Part shown: positions 44,449 to 57,559 of the stretch, piece after piece
How positions within the stretch are numbered: position 1 is the first letter of the stretch
Layout of the letters: each line of letters begins with the position of its first letter
Assembly (NCBI RefSeq): GCF_018143015.1
Contig: NC_054751.1
Span: 35,357,847 to 35,421,846, forward strand
DNA from: Lytechinus variegatus
Taxonomy: Eukaryota; Echinodermata; Echinoidea; Temnopleuroida; Toxopneustidae
DNA length: 64,000 bases
Direction of reading: 5' to 3'
Translations under genes and position numbers: made by a program
The notes under the pieces: model-generated
The model's input: the letters and a program-made list of their open reading frames with translations, nothing else
What the model was told of the DNA's origin: nothing
The model's database searches: none

Positions 44449-44889
44449 AATGTGATAGAAGGAATGATGATTAAGGGAAAAGGATTCAGGAAGGGGGGCA
44501 ATATTCAATCTCTATTCTTTGAAACACAGTTAATTGTGATGTGATGAAAACAGATCAACATTGAAAAAGCTCTGCAGAGACAAAACAAATTGATACAACT
44601 TAGCCAACTAAAGTTATGTTCTTTGCTGCTTATGACATTTCTTTGTAAATCATGCCAAAATTTGATTACTTTACAATTTCTTTGCATTTTGTTTTGACTC
44701 TTTTGTTGACAAACACAACAGGGAATAATTAAAGTTCTCAAATTTGATAAGGAGTTTTCATCAATGGGAACAAACTAAAAAATTATGTACAGTCCTTAAA
44801 AAAATCTACTACAAAACACATGTATGTAGCAGTTTTTTAAAAATACTTAGCAAATTTCAATGCAATTCTTAGAAAATTATTCCCTACAC

Positions 44890-44895
44890 AATAAA
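44890..44895 (+). terminator. SRP72: Candidate polyadenylation signal of SRP72
   Basis: AATAAA occurs ~440 bp after the stop codon; another is near 45,479. Which is used cannot be told from sequence. Confidence 0.35.
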
Positions 44896-45110
44896 AAAAA
44901 ACAATCCTAAGTTCATTAGTTGTTTATATTTTTTTCATTCTAGTTCCAGATTATAACACATTGTGTTTTCTATTACTCATTAAAAATTAAAACCTACAGC
45001 CAAATGTTTTTTTACTGCAATTAATTGAGTTCCCTTGTTATCAGCATGTAAAACCACTCTGAATGTTTGACTTACTCACCTAATCTCTCTGTAGGATTTT
45101 ATTATTTATA

Positions 45111-45267
45111 TCTTGGTCACATTTGTTCTATGGCAGCAGTATGGCGAGTAAAAATCAGTCGTTTTGTTCATTTTTATTCAAACCACCTATGTAGCTGTTA
45201 CAAAAAATTTGTAAAACAGCTGTTTTTTACTTGCTGTCCAGCCACTGTAGAGCAAATGTGACTGAGG
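45111..45267. mobile_element. 157-bp MITE with TCACATTTG ends
   Basis: The ends TCTTGGTCACATTTGTTC and, in reverse, CCTCAGTCACATTTGCTC are flanked by TA. A GGCAGCAGTATGGCGAGTAA block follows inside the left end, with its counterpart inside the right. A fragment of this family is at 3,234. It may lie in the SRP72 3' UTR if the distal AATAAA is used. Confidence 0.65.
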
Positions 45268-45279
45268 TATTATTTGATA

Positions 45280-46638
45280 TATGAATGAATATCCAACTTA
45301 TGTCTTTTATTCATTACACAAACAATATAGTTTTAATGAAGCAATTCTTCTATTGTTAAAGGGCCTCAATTTGGCTATCTATTTTTTAATAATGTACAAT
45401 AATTTTTGTTGTGATACCCTCAATGTGCAATTCAGCATAAATCAAGACAGTATGTTTGCTGAAATTTAGCTTGTAGTAATAAAATGTCATTTATTTATGA
45501 TAAGATCAAAAGAAAGCTTGATTTTACAATTCCCTTGACTTATATGATTTGGATGAAAAGGGTTAAAATGAGACAGATAAAATATTTAAATTTCATTGAA
45601 TTTTGACAAGGAATAACATAGTTATGATGTTAAATGTTTTTAATTTTGTCAGTGAAAAATACTCAGCACGTCCTCATGAATTATTTTAGATTGAAGTTAT
45701 TTATATTCAACTTTCCTCCTACATTGTAAAACAGAATTGATTCATGATTTAATGTGTCAAATCATTACTAAACTGGATCATTTTTTACATGTGAGACATG
45801 TTTTCTACATACAATATATATGTCTGAAAATATAATGCAGATATCATGTAATAACATTAATCCTCTCCACGCGTACTTCGAATCAATGCACAAACAATCA
45901 ATACATTGTTTCCTTACCTGAACATATTCCAACATAGGGGTTCATGGCCCAGCACACAAAGAGTTAAACAAAAGGGAGAGTGGGTATGTTAAAATGGGCC
46001 CCCTATCGGGGAATTCACTAGTAATGGATGACATTGTATAGCCGAGCTGAGATATATGCCCTCACTGAAAATATAATTTTTTTTTTACTTGTGTCTGCCA
46101 TGGATAGTTTTTACACAAATGGTTATATTCACAATATAATTAGGTTTAAGTATGGGAAGATAAACATAACATACATACCCTTTTTAGTAGAAATAATATT
46201 AAAAATACTTCTTTTATTTCTTATGTTTAATTAACACTCGAATTATTATACATGAATGTATTTTGCTTTCTCATTTGCTCTAATGTAGTACCTTTATGAT
46301 GTACTATCTTAACATTCCAGCATGCTTCTCTTTAATGCATGGTGCATATAGCTCTTAAAACATATCTTCTTCATATCAAACTTATATCCCATCCATACCT
46401 GAAAGATTTTATGATCTTATGACAGTCAAAAGAAAGAATGCTTGAAGTTATTATGAGATATTCTTTATGATTATTTAGAATTTATTATTGGCAAACTCAA
46501 TAGGAGACATTAAACTGATTCTCTCAAAGACAAGTAAAGGAGACAGTTATACATGTATTAAAATATTGTCATTCATTACAGTTAATGTTTATTGTTTACA
46601 TGTCTTATTCTGTCATTGTTGTGGGAATGGAATTAGCT
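45280..46638. other. AT-rich intergenic stretch
   Basis: No gene, RNA or clear repeat was recognised. Short open frames here have no recognisable product. Confidence 0.4.
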
Positions 46639-46642
46639 TTAA

Positions 46643-47335
46643 CCCTAAATAGACTGGGATATTTTGATGCCTAAGAAGACGGGGGGGGGGGGGGGGGGGG
46701 GGGGGGGAGGGGGATGCACATTGCTCATGGCATAATCTACTACAAAACTATAAGATCAAATTTTGTGAAAATTTCATTGCTAATTAATTAGGCTAATTTA
46801 TGCATAAAATCAAGTTTGCTCGAATTACCTAAATAATGCCCCTAAAATGCTAATTTCACAGACTCTTTATAGGAAATTGATCAAATGTACTTAAAAAATT
46901 CAACATCACGGTTATTCTCTTATGTATTATATTATTTGCTAAATTTCTTATGTATTTCTCTGTTTTTTTTTCAATTTTCTTATGTTGTTTTTCTATGGAA
47001 ATTGTTAGGGACTTCATTTTGACCATAAGATGAAATAGATTTCAATCAGTAAAACGAAAAATGGTACATTTATGAATTTTGGCTAAAAACACTATAATTG
47101 CATTGGATTTGTAGACAAACTCACATTTTTGAGCAATTTCGGGTCTGTGTGCACTTACAAAATGTTGCTTAGTCTTGGAACCATGTTCCTGGGGGTCGCA
47201 ATTTTGGTCTCAAAAGTTCTGTGAGACTTCGAGGTAAATAGTCCCGAACGACACGGATAAAAAAACTTGCGCAGCAGATTTATTGCGAAAAATGTCAAGG
47301 GTGGGGGCTAATTCAGCACCCCAGTCTAATCAGGG
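46643..47335 (-). mobile_element. 693-bp TTAA-flanked element, reverse relative of 35,794-36,568
   Basis: TTAA lies at 46,639-46,642 and 47,336-47,339. Inverted termini CCCTAAATAGACTGGG and CCCTGATTAGACTGGG match at 14 of 16 positions. The interior carries, in reverse, the same blocks as the intronic copies (GTGCACTTACAAAATGTTGC, TTTTGAGCAATTT). A G-run of more than 25 bases sits near the left end. Confidence 0.78.
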
Positions 47336-47339
47336 TTAA

Positions 47340-48770
47340 GGGGGGGGGGGGAGGTGCAGAGATACATGGATTACTAAATATATATATTTTTTTGACTGAG
47401 ATAAATCATGTTTTGAAAAAGAGAATTTCCAAACATATTCAATCAAACTGTTATGAGTTGTAAACCAAGGAGGACTAAAGAGTGAGAGAGAGAAAAAAAC
47501 AGGGGGGGGGGGCTGTTAAGTAGCATACTAGCTTTGGTCTTGATTTACTCAGAGAATTAACCAAAAGAAATAGCGCTTTTTTCAAATAGCATTGCTGATT
47601 CATCTGATTTACTGTATTGTTGATTACAAAATTTACAAGTGGTCAGCTTCTTTGATAATCAGACAATTCCCTCTAAATTTGATACATTTATTAAGTTTTT
47701 ACTTTTGACAAGATAGTAGTATATTGTCGATTAATCCTAAGCTATGGGGGGGGGGGGGGTTACACCCCCTTTAGTTAGAAATGTGGTCAAAAGTAGGGGC
47801 AATAAAAAAGGGGTTAAAGCACTGGAAACGGATGAATGCCCCAGGAAGCTCTATGGGGGGTGGGGCAAAAGGGGAAAATAAAGAAAAGGTGACCTAAAAT
47901 TCTAGATGCATGTTCTGTGATCAAAGGTAAGCCATTGTTGCATCATTTTAACCATTTCATTTTCCACTATGACGTAGAAGTTCATGTGTTTTTGGTGCCT
48001 GAAAACTTCAAGCACCTGTGGGAAAAACAAAAAGATCTCCGTAACAGACGAGAGTCTAACATTACACTAACGCGCAATCTAAATACAAATTTTCAATTCT
48101 TAGATCTGACAATTTCACCTGATGATTGATAGTTTAATGTGCGCTATAAATCTTTATTAATGATATAGGTCATCCATTTTCAATCCATACCCAAGAACGT
48201 TTGTCATTGGAAAACTAAACACACAGGCACAAAGTCTTTGTTTGTATTCACATTTGCGTTGAATATAAATTCCTTATCACCCAGGGATATCATCTTTCTT
48301 AGTTTTATGATTCTATTAAAATTATTCTCAGTCTAAAAACTCAAATATGAGTCTCGCCGTTGCTACACTACGGCTTTCCTGCTAATGAAGAATGCTCCGC
48401 AATGTTACGTATGAAAGGTTTGTCGTGATATTGGATTTCCCCAATCTCTCCTAGATTAAAGGCCTACACTGTGATACAAAATCAGCTTTGTCGTTATTAT
48501 CATCACTATTATTGTTCTTATCGTTATTATTATTTATTATAATTATTATGTTGTTGTTGCTGTTTTTGGCAAACATTAATTATAATAAATACATTAAAAG
48601 TAAAAAAAAAAAAAACATGAATTTACTCAAAATAAATATAACAGCAGATGTACCCGTCAAAACTATGGAAAATTTAACAATAACTGTAGTCCGCACCCGA
48701 AATCCAGTTGATATTCTTGTAATTCATGGTTGTCCGCACTTATGCTATTACTTTTCGGGATTCTTGGATA
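47340..48770. other. Intergenic stretch with G-runs and an ATT microsatellite
   Basis: G-runs occur near 47,341, 47,502 and 47,746, and an ATT/GTT microsatellite at about 48,490-48,560. An open frame at 47,917-48,129 (HFIFHYDVEVHVFLVPENF) is free of low complexity but resembles nothing I know and has no supporting splice context. Confidence 0.4.
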
Positions 48771-48771
48771 T

Positions 48772-49183
48772 GGGCCCTGTTGCATAAAAGTTATATTTTA
48801 TGGTAACTATGCCATCCAATGGCAACTACCGACCATGGAAATGGTGATCAACTGAAGCTCTAAAAAGTATTGGGTAAAAAATACTCCGGAGGATAATTAC
48901 ATGTATGTAACATTGGACATTTCTTTTTGGAATTTTTATTATTCCAGTGTGATCAAAATTTTGCCCATTCCAAAGTAATCGCTGCTTATTATTTTTAACC
49001 TTATCCTTGACAATATGCTTCCCGCATTGGGTAAAATACTGCCCAAAATTGGTTGGACACATAATTACCCTCGTGCTGGTTAAAATTTTACCCAATATTT
49101 TTTTTACAGTGCAACAGCCAATCAGAATCAAGGATTCAAGTTATAATTGCATGACATAATGGTAACTTTTATGCAACGGGGCC
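48772..49183. mobile_element. 412-bp MITE with GGGCCC-TGTTGCATAAAA ends
   Basis: The ends GGGCCCTGTTGCATAAAAG and, in reverse, GGCCCCGTTGCATAAAAG are flanked by AT on both sides. A 2-bp AT duplication would fit ISL2EU-type elements, but short duplications are weak evidence. An inner inverted pair (ATTGGGTAAAA and TTTTACCCAAT) suggests a nested smaller element. Confidence 0.65.
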
Positions 49184-49836
49184 ATTTTTAATAGCAGTTA
49201 TTATATTTTGAAAAGTTTAGTATAAACATGATGCAATACAAATTATTTTAATTGTGTTTTCCTCTTTATTTCGTTTCTTCTTCTTCTTCCTTTCTTCTTA
49301 AGTTTTCTTCTTTTTCTTCTTCTGCAATCTAAGAAATATTCATATAGGGGAGGGGTTAATTATTTATTATTCGACCTCTTGGATAAACTGCCATTGTACT
49401 TATATTTGAGAGCGATTGTCACATAATTTGAACTAAAAAGGGAGCGTAGCCTGAAATCTTTGCTATTAATGTTAGTGACGCTGTTTCCACCTTGGTCGTA
49501 GACAACGAGCGCCATTGCCTATCAATATCTCGATTCAACAAACTTGAAGACTCATCTACTAGCATCGTTCACAATCAGAAGTAAAGAATCACCAACCTGA
49601 CAACGATAAATATTAAAATAAGGACCAACGTCATCAGCAAACCAATATGGTTTGTTTGGTATCCATCATGCTGATGTCATGGTAACCAAGTTGTGTAGTA
49701 AAACGCCGTAAATCCTTCATTCTTCCACTTTGGATGTCCTTAATCTTCTGAGCGGTTGGGTTTTCATTTTTAGGGATTACTCATTATATAGATTAGGCCT
49801 ACAATTCTTACTTTGCTGTTATTAAACGCATAAAAC

Positions 49837-52800
49837 ATGGAAACTTTTAGATTTGTCGTCTTTGTTCTGTTGGTATTACCGTCTATTATGGCAATGACTA
49901 GTAAGTATAAGACTTTTATGTACATTTGATATTCCCCCAGAGGCAAACGAAGGGTGAAATGACAAGGGCCAACGTTTGAAAAAAAATGGTAAAACATTAG
50001 GATCTACATAATTTCAAAATTTCGTTGGCTTTCAAGATTAATTAATAAATTATTATTAATAATCTCAAAACGAAACTTCTTGTTTCTTTTTGAAAAAAAA
50101 AGAATCAGGAGAAGATCGTTAGGTGGAACAAAAAGCAGAATTATATAATAACGCTTAATTGATAATATGGAGATTTCAATTGGTCGCAAACTTATTGCTA
50201 TGCGGGTTCTCTCCAATTTAAAACTTACCTACATCCTCTGCCATCACTCTGAACCTTAGCTTTTACAGCCACTAAAACCGTCAATATGATGAATATCAAT
50301 TTTGCATGTTTTATGCGCACGACAATATGACTGGCTTACATTTGGTAATTCAATTCTTTGTTTTGGTTAATAATATTGCAAAAAGCGGAAGGATAAGATG
50401 ACTCTTTTTTAATGATCTTTAAAATGAATATTTTAGAAATGCGTATAACCACTAGATCAATATTATGCAACAATTGAATATTATATTGATGGTACAATAA
50501 TCATAAACATAAATCATGATAGAGTTGGTTCATCATTACCATTTTTTTAACATTTATTTTGTCGCTTTCGCTCGATCCGTTCGCTCCCTTATCAAATATC
50601 GATGTAATTTGAGTATAAATATATATTTTCTCAATTCTTAATATCATGCCTGAATGTATTAATACAATATATTGCAATATAATTTAACATGAATCTGCGG
50701 GATAGTAAGATAATGGCGATCCATGTGCTTTATTGAGATGAGAGAACAGAATACTGATCGATACTAAAACATTATTCCAGAAAAACAGAAAATCGCATTG
50801 AAATAGAAAAAGTTTTCAATAACCTTACCGTAAAACGGTTTTCCCCGTCAAGTATAATCGTCCAGTTCTTTTTTTTAATCTATAGCACCTGACACGGCTA
50901 CAGAGATCACTTCAATTTACCAAACATCACTAGCAGTACAGACACAAGGTATTTACTTGAACTTCATATAGTCATTCATACATACCCTCATTCTTCTAGA
51001 ACTATAATAGTTCACATTTCCCTTTCACTCGCACTCTCTATTTCATTATTTCTTGCAATCTGTTTTCCAATCCTTTCTTCCTCTCACCAAACCATTGTAA
51101 AGGCCTGTGTTATTGTTTCCTGATATTAAGTAAAACCTTAAAGCCTCAAGAATATCCTATTTGAATTCCAATTGAGATGAACATTTTAGGGTCAGTGTTT
51201 TTGTACATGTGATTATAGCTCTGTTTTTTTCATAATACTTTTGGGGGGATGGACTTGTAAATCTATGTAAATATCTATAATATCTATACTGCGTGATATA
51301 CATTAGATTGTCTGTGACCATTTCAGATCCCGATACTGGAACCTCAACTACTTCAGTGCATAGAGATGCAACCAGTGATATAGTAACAACAGGTTCCACA
51401 GATGCACCAGAAAGAACAGAGACTACCAACCCGTCCGGAAATACAAATAATCCAGGAACCACCCCAGACGCCCCAGGAAGTACAGAGGCAACTAACGCTC
51501 CAGGAGGGACAGATGCCCCAGGTCAAACGGATGTCACCAATGCCCCACCGGGAAAAACAGAAGCAACCAACCCTCCAGGAGAGACAGATGCTCCGGGAAA
51601 AACAGAGGCAACCAACCCTCCAGGAGAGACAGATGCTCCGGGAAAAACAGAGGCAACCAACCCTCCAGGAGAGACAGATGCTCCGGGAAAAACAGAAGCT
51701 ACCAACCCTCCAGGAGAGACAGATGCTCCGGGAAAAACAGAGGCAACCAACCCTCCAGGGGAGACAGATGCTCCGGGAAAAACAGAGGCAACCAACCCTC
51801 CAGGAGAGACAGATGCTCCGGGAAAAACAGAGGCAACCAACCCTCCAGGGGAGACAGATGCCCCAGGTCAAACCACAAACCTACCTGATAGTACAGATGC
51901 CGCAGGAAAGACAGAAGTCACCGATGGGCCAGGAAATACGAAAACTCCTCCGCAGACGGAAGCTCCTACTTCAAATAAAACAATAACACCCGAACGTAAG
52001 TATTAAATGCGTACTTTAATATCTTAGATTCCAACTATATCGAGTGGTTTCAATTTCTCTGTTCCAGAGTGAATCCATTTTTATTTGCAAGTTTCCGTCC
52101 TTAATGCAACAATGAAAGATGATGATGATGGGTTCTTGTAAAGCGCCGGTATCCGCCTCAGCTGGGCGCTCATGGCGCTTGCTCAAAAATAGGAAATATC
52201 TCACAAATTTCAACGTTTTCAAACAGTGCTTAGGATCAGTTTTTAGTGCTAAGCACTGTTTTTAAACAGTGCTTAGGATTCAGTTCAAGTACTGTCCTAG
52301 TAATGCTACAATTTAGTTATTCTTGGGATAATGTTGGAGTGGGGAACAGAAAGGTCTTCAGGTACGACTCAAAAGTTGATTGGGTCACTGCTCTCCTGAT
52401 CATGCTGATAAATTGGGGAAGGCTATTCCACAGTTTTGGTCCAGAGATGTAGAAGGCTCTGTCACCCCAGGTTGTGCGACTGAGAGGTCCTGTCAGCAAT
52501 GCTTGATCTGCTGATCTGAGAATGCGTGTTGGTCTATGCTGAGGTAAGAGCTCTGATATGTAGGGTGGAGATCTATCGTTAAGCGCTTTAAATACAAGGA
52601 CCCCAAGGTTATAGGCTATTCTCTGGTTGACAGACAGCCAATGTAGGTCATGCAGAATTGGAGTATGGACTCTCTGTCTTTGAAGGGACACAAGACGTGC
52701 GGCCATGTTCTGCAGACGCTGAAGTCTGTGCAGTTCATGTTGAGTCAAACCAGTCAACATCGAATTGCAAAATTAATGTCCAGTCGGGTTGTTACAAAGG

Positions 52801-54721
52801 CATGAACAAGGAGTTCAGCAACTTTCTTAGTTACATGCTTGCGGATCCTTCCAAGATTACGGATAGAGATACAGGAAGCCTTGGAAATGCCTGTGACATG
52901 CTGCTCCATTGTAAGTGAGGACTCAAACACCACTCCAAGGTTTCTTTCTTGATCAGAAGGCTTGATTAAAGAGTTTCCAATTCTTAGATGGTTTATTGTA
53001 ACTTTGGCTTGTTGTTGACGAGATCCCACAACAAGGAATTCCGTCTTGTCCTCATTCATCTTGAGATAGTTATTAGACAGTCATTCATGGAGGTCAGCTA
53101 CTCAGGATTCAATGCGCTGAAGTCCTAAACTGAAAGCATTTTTTTAAGATACATTCCAACACCCTTAATGTAAAATGCAAATAATGCAAATCTTATTTTG
53201 TTCGTGTTTGCACCAAGAAATGGCGGTTTGGTTTGCACCCTAAACCTTTGTACCTTTTACAACTAGTATCTACACAGGATGCGAGATTCTTTGCGCTCAA
53301 AAAGGTGAACCTTCTCTGAATAGAGGGCATAGGGGGCCTACAACAGTGCACCACGCATAAAGGGTATACGAGATGTAATTAATTCCAGATGCAAAAAGCT
53401 TCTTCGGATTCAAGCTGCACCCATGCAAATTTTTTCTTGGTGTTCTAATTAACCATAAATACCCGGTTTTAAGAAATGAATTAAACGGCAGGGAGTGAAG
53501 AAAAAGAAATTCTAGAAAAAAAATTAAAGCTCTAACTCATTCACTAATACCTCGCATTATCCTCCCGATTCCAAAATTATGCTTGAAACATTGAAGGATA
53601 TATTGGTGCAACATGTTTCCTTCAGCGGTGTAATGATAACAATATTTAGACAAGTTCATTTTTTATAACAATTCAAATTTTCAAAGGAAGTGGATTTTTT
53701 CTGGAATAATTCTCTTAAAAGATGTTTTTTACCTAATTAAACATCACAATATTCGGAATACTCCTCAACTATTGTTGATTTATTTCAGGGGGGGGGGGGT
53801 TCTTCTTGGTAATGCTTATGGCTGAAAAGTCTATGGCGATTAAAAAAAGTTTGAGTTCAAAGCCAATTTGTTTTGTTTTCTTCTTTCGGTCGTAACATTA
53901 AACAAAAATAGATTGATCTACCCTTTGGAACCAAGGGGTTTCTTTATTTCTTCAATAATTTTGGCTAAGGATACTTTTGCTTCCTTTGCTCCTGTGGAGA
54001 ATCTAAATTAATGATTAATTTCTTTCCCGGAACTTTTTTTCACAGGTTCTACCACAAAAATAAATTGTTTACCTGTTCTTACTGTGGTCAATTTTTTTTA
54101 AAAATCTGTTTCCATGCAATTATTTTGGAAAGCAAAGAACTTGATTAGGGAGGTAAAAAAGAAATATCAAGAAATATAAGAAACAAAGTAACATCGGCAG
54201 GTGATAAAACCCATCATTGAACGTTCCTCCAAGAAAAGATTCATACCCAAATACTTAAAAGTCCCCTCCCCTCCAACACGGAAAAGGGTGTTATCTACGA
54301 TGCAGATCAGATATTCTAGTTTTGTCAGTATCAACAAGAAAAATGACAGAATAGTTGGAAAATGATTTCCTGTAAACTGTATATGCAATTATCAAGACTC
54401 GTAAAACTTTATTGAAAGTCTTCTTGCCTGCTTATTTATTGCTCAATATGAAATTGGAAGCTGATGTTCAAACGAGACTCGTTGTTCCTCGAAGTTTGTT
54501 GTCTGTTTCTATGTACTATTCTGAAGCACAGCGTCTGTTGACATGGTTACCCCATCTTACCCATAATGAACGGCAGTGCCAATATTGACCCCAAACAATT
54601 CCATCATATTCAGAAATAACTATGCAAACAAGCCAAATGAAGCAACTCGCTAAGAATCATAATAAATCGTGAAGAAAGTAGAGCTTGTGATCTTAAAAAA
54701 TATTTCAGATAACACATTACG

Positions 54722-54810
<89 letters not shown>

Positions 54811-57480
54811 CCTCTATTTTGCTGATCCATTTCGTGTTTTTATAATAATTTAGATTTCATGTCAATGCATTACTAAGGCAGTTGAATGATTGAAGTAAAT
54901 AATAATATAGCGGTTATGCGGAGGGAAGTTTGAAAATCATAGTTTGTAAATTATAGGCTAATTGAAATACACGTATCGGTCGTTTAGGATATTGTTCAAA
55001 TTTTATTTTAGATAGTTAATTGGATATCAGTATTATACCGTTATTGATCCAGTTATATAAATCTTGGTTAGTTCTTTTACTTACTATAAGTAGGAAACTA
55101 ATCATTTATTTTTCTCTATTCATTTTTCATATAGCTATCGAGCCAGAAGAAGGTAAGGACATTGTCATGGAATCAGTCGCAATTAATAACAAAATAATTT
55201 GTTTTCATTAGAGTGTCTTTATTTTTTCAAAATAGAATTATTCATTATTTTATGTATATATATATTTCATGTTATTAGTGAAAAGAAATAAAGTTTATAT
55301 TTCCTATTCGATTTGAAGGTGCTGTCAGCTATTGTGTTCATACTACCAGGCTTTATGTATAGTTCTTATTCTATCATCCAATCAATACATTTATTTCTTC
55401 ATATTCTTAATATTGATGTATAAAAGTTGATAATGACATAGGAAATGGTGCATATCAGTTGTATAATACAAGTTCCTGCTTTATATTTGATAAAAGTAGA
55501 TTACATGTATCTCGGATAAGAATTCGTACTTTGTAGAAATAAGGATTTTGTTTTAAATATAAAACTGAGGAAAGATTTATCGAATTATTATTGATATTCA
55601 TTAAGAAACTAGAAACTGAAAGCTAAAAAGCTTCATAAAGTTTTTATGATCATCAATTGGAAATATCTGAATCATTGTCAAAAATTAACCACAGATTTTG
55701 AAGTCATGTGTAATACTTTTTTTACAACTAAGTAATATTTTTGTTTATACGACAGTTGTATTCACCGTAAAGACAGCACTTGTAAATTACCCGGATGATA
55801 AGATTCTTACAATCGGTGGGGGCGCTCTAATTACCATCACAGCTACTATTGAAATCATCAATAGTTCCTTGGAGTATATCGATATTGATGAAACAAAGGT
55901 TATTGTCTACCCGGGTAATAGCGAGATGCAAGAACTTGCAGGTCAGTATTCACATTTCCTTTGGTTCTTGCGCTAGATATTAAACTGTTTCAAACTTTAT
56001 ATCCAATTCATTTCAATTCAAACTTTATATCCAATTCATTTCAATTCAATTCAAATTAAGTTTGCAATGAAAATACGTGACAATAAGATTTACAATAAAA
56101 AATGAAAAACATCACACTTTAAACATGATACATTACAACTTCATACTAAAAATTATTATATGTCATTAGAAAGCAGGGTCTAGCAAGAAAGGAAATGCCT
56201 TTAAAACATTAACGAAAAGACCCCCTCCCCCTCCAAATTATTGTGTTTAGGGAGCTCATAATATGATAATTTATGTGATTCGTAATGCGTCAAATCCACT
56301 CGGCAGAGTGCCCAAGGCGCAGTGAAAGAAAGAAAGAGAATAAAAAATAAATGTAATAGATTCAGGAACAATGAATAGACGAGTCTTAATGAAACGTTTA
56401 AATGCGTCAATGGAATATATACATGGATGCTTTCACTATAATGATGAAAACTCAATTGAAAGCAGTCACGCTAAAACGATCTCCGGGCTTTAAAACATTA
56501 ATAGACATAAAAATATCAAATATGAATGTGTTGTTTTTTTTTTTTACTATTGATGACAATCACGTAAATTATACTTAATTATAACTGTTGCAATTGTTTA
56601 CTTTATTCTTCATGAAGATGGAATAGAGCTTAACTTTGACCGCTTCAATCTGACCGTGGGCGAATCGGTATTGTTTGAAAAGTTGAATGCTACACTTGAA
56701 CTGGATGATGTCCTGTGTACAACATTCACTCATGTATGCATACGAGTAGAGCCAGAAACTAATGCTAGGTGGAAGATATCGAGTGAAGGAAGTATTGATC
56801 GAAGCTGTGATCTCATCTCATGTTGTAAGTAGTGCAGGGTCTGAACGTAGAGGGCAGCAACATAAGAGCACATTGCAGAAAGCATTGTAATCAAACTGAA
56901 CTCCAAAAATCAATCACAATTTATTTGAACCAATCAGCAGGGTACATTTTGGACTCGCGTCTTTATCAACATGCGTCGGAAAACAAGATTTCATAATCAA
57001 GATACAATGATGATAATAAAAATATTTCTTTATTGAATTATCTGGGATGCACAAAAATATGGATGGTATTCCATATTTAGGATCTATTATTATGGCCATA
57101 CATTTATTATTAAAGCATCCGTTTTTTATCGTACCTGTCACAGACGGTTATATCGACAAATAGTATATAGGCCTGTTTTTAGGCTACCAAGGAGATCTCA
57201 TGCATATTCAGTATAGCTAGTCTACATGATATGATCAACATCAGTCAACAGTTTAGTCGTATATAGTTCCTTTTATGATAAACTAGTCATAACCACGACT
57301 TTCAATTATCAAATGTTTACATTAATCTCCCATTATTCCATAGGTCAATCAAAGCTTCATCTTCTTTCTCTCTTTTTTCCCCTTTTTATTTCAGCCGGAT
57401 CGACGAGACTTGTTGTTTCTGGGCTGTTGATGGCGCTATGCATTTTTATTTCAAGATTAGCCGGTGAGCACCGTGCCTGA
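49837..57480 (+). CDS. Secreted/cell-surface Thr/Pro-repeat protein, 7 exons, unknown family
   Basis: Exons 49837-49900, 50886-50948, 51327-51995, 55135-55152 (18 bases), 55756-55941, 56618-56824 and 57395-57480 join in phase to 430 residues; every intron is phase 1, as in shuffled extracellular modules. Residues 1-20 (METFRFVVFVLLVLPSIMAM) look like a signal peptide. Residues ~22-270 are rich in Thr, Pro, Gly and Glu, with seven copies of KTEATNPPGETDAPG (119-223), likely an O-glycosylated stalk. Residues ~272-402 form a non-repetitive domain, probably beta-rich, with N-glycosylation sequons (NSS, NLT, NAT) and four Cys near its end (LCTTFTHVC; SCDLISC). The last 28 residues have a hydrophobic stretch (408-421) after SGSTR and end SRLAGEHRA, fitting a membrane anchor or GPI signal. 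AATAAA follows 74 bp after the stop. A GTGAGC at 57,463 could be an extra donor, so the C-terminus could differ. I do not recognise the family. Confidence 0.75.
51554..51868 (+). repeat. Seven in-frame 45-bp coding repeats
   Basis: Seven consecutive 45-bp units encode KTEATNPPGETDAPG. They differ only at a few silent positions (for example GAGGCAACC, GAAGCAACC or GAAGCTACC; GGAGAG or GGGGAG), so they spread recently or are kept alike by gene conversion. They are flanked by diverged units (STEATNAPGGTDAPGQ and QTDVTNAPPG before, QTTNLPDSTDAAG after). Confidence 0.95.
52112..53125 (-). pseudogene. 5'-truncated L2-like LINE fragment, antisense in intron 3
   Basis: On the minus strand the reverse-transcriptase C-terminus is readable: NEDKTEFLVVGSRQ, ERNLGVVFES, then in another frame LHRLQRLQNMAARLV, LHDLHWLSVNQRIAYN and PKLWNSLPQFI. 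Stops interrupt the upstream part (near 53,060-53,110) and a frame change lies near 52,755. The 3' end reads GCGCTTTACAAGAACCCA and then an ATC repeat. It sits opposite to the host gene. Confidence 0.88.
53126..55134. other. Rest of intron 3 of the repeat-protein gene
   Basis: AT-rich, with a G-run near 53,790 and a TA repeat at 54,723-54,810. No other gene or clear element was recognised. Confidence 0.4.
54723..54810. repeat. TA microsatellite
   Basis: About 88 bp of nearly pure TA with a single GT interruption near 54,797; able to extrude as a cruciform. Confidence 0.95.
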
Positions 57481-57553
57481 ATCTTCTAATGGATCGAGCT
57501 CGCAGTTCAGCAAATTAGTTTTTTTTATACTTTTGATTACCAACATTTTTTTA

Positions 57554-57559
57554 AATAAA
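57554..57559 (+). terminator. Candidate polyadenylation signal of the repeat-protein gene
   Basis: AATAAA 74 bp after the proposed stop codon supports 57,395-57,480 as the terminal coding exon. Confidence 0.5.

Noticed and set aside
47917-48129. 70-residue open frame (MIKGKPLLHHFNHF...)
   Set aside because: Not low complexity, but it matches no family I know and lacks flanking exon signals; kept as a possible gene fragment only.
51353-51871. Minus-strand and other-frame repeats opposite the 45-bp array
   Set aside because: They are shadows of the in-frame Thr/Pro repeat; only the plus frame joins flanking exons in phase.
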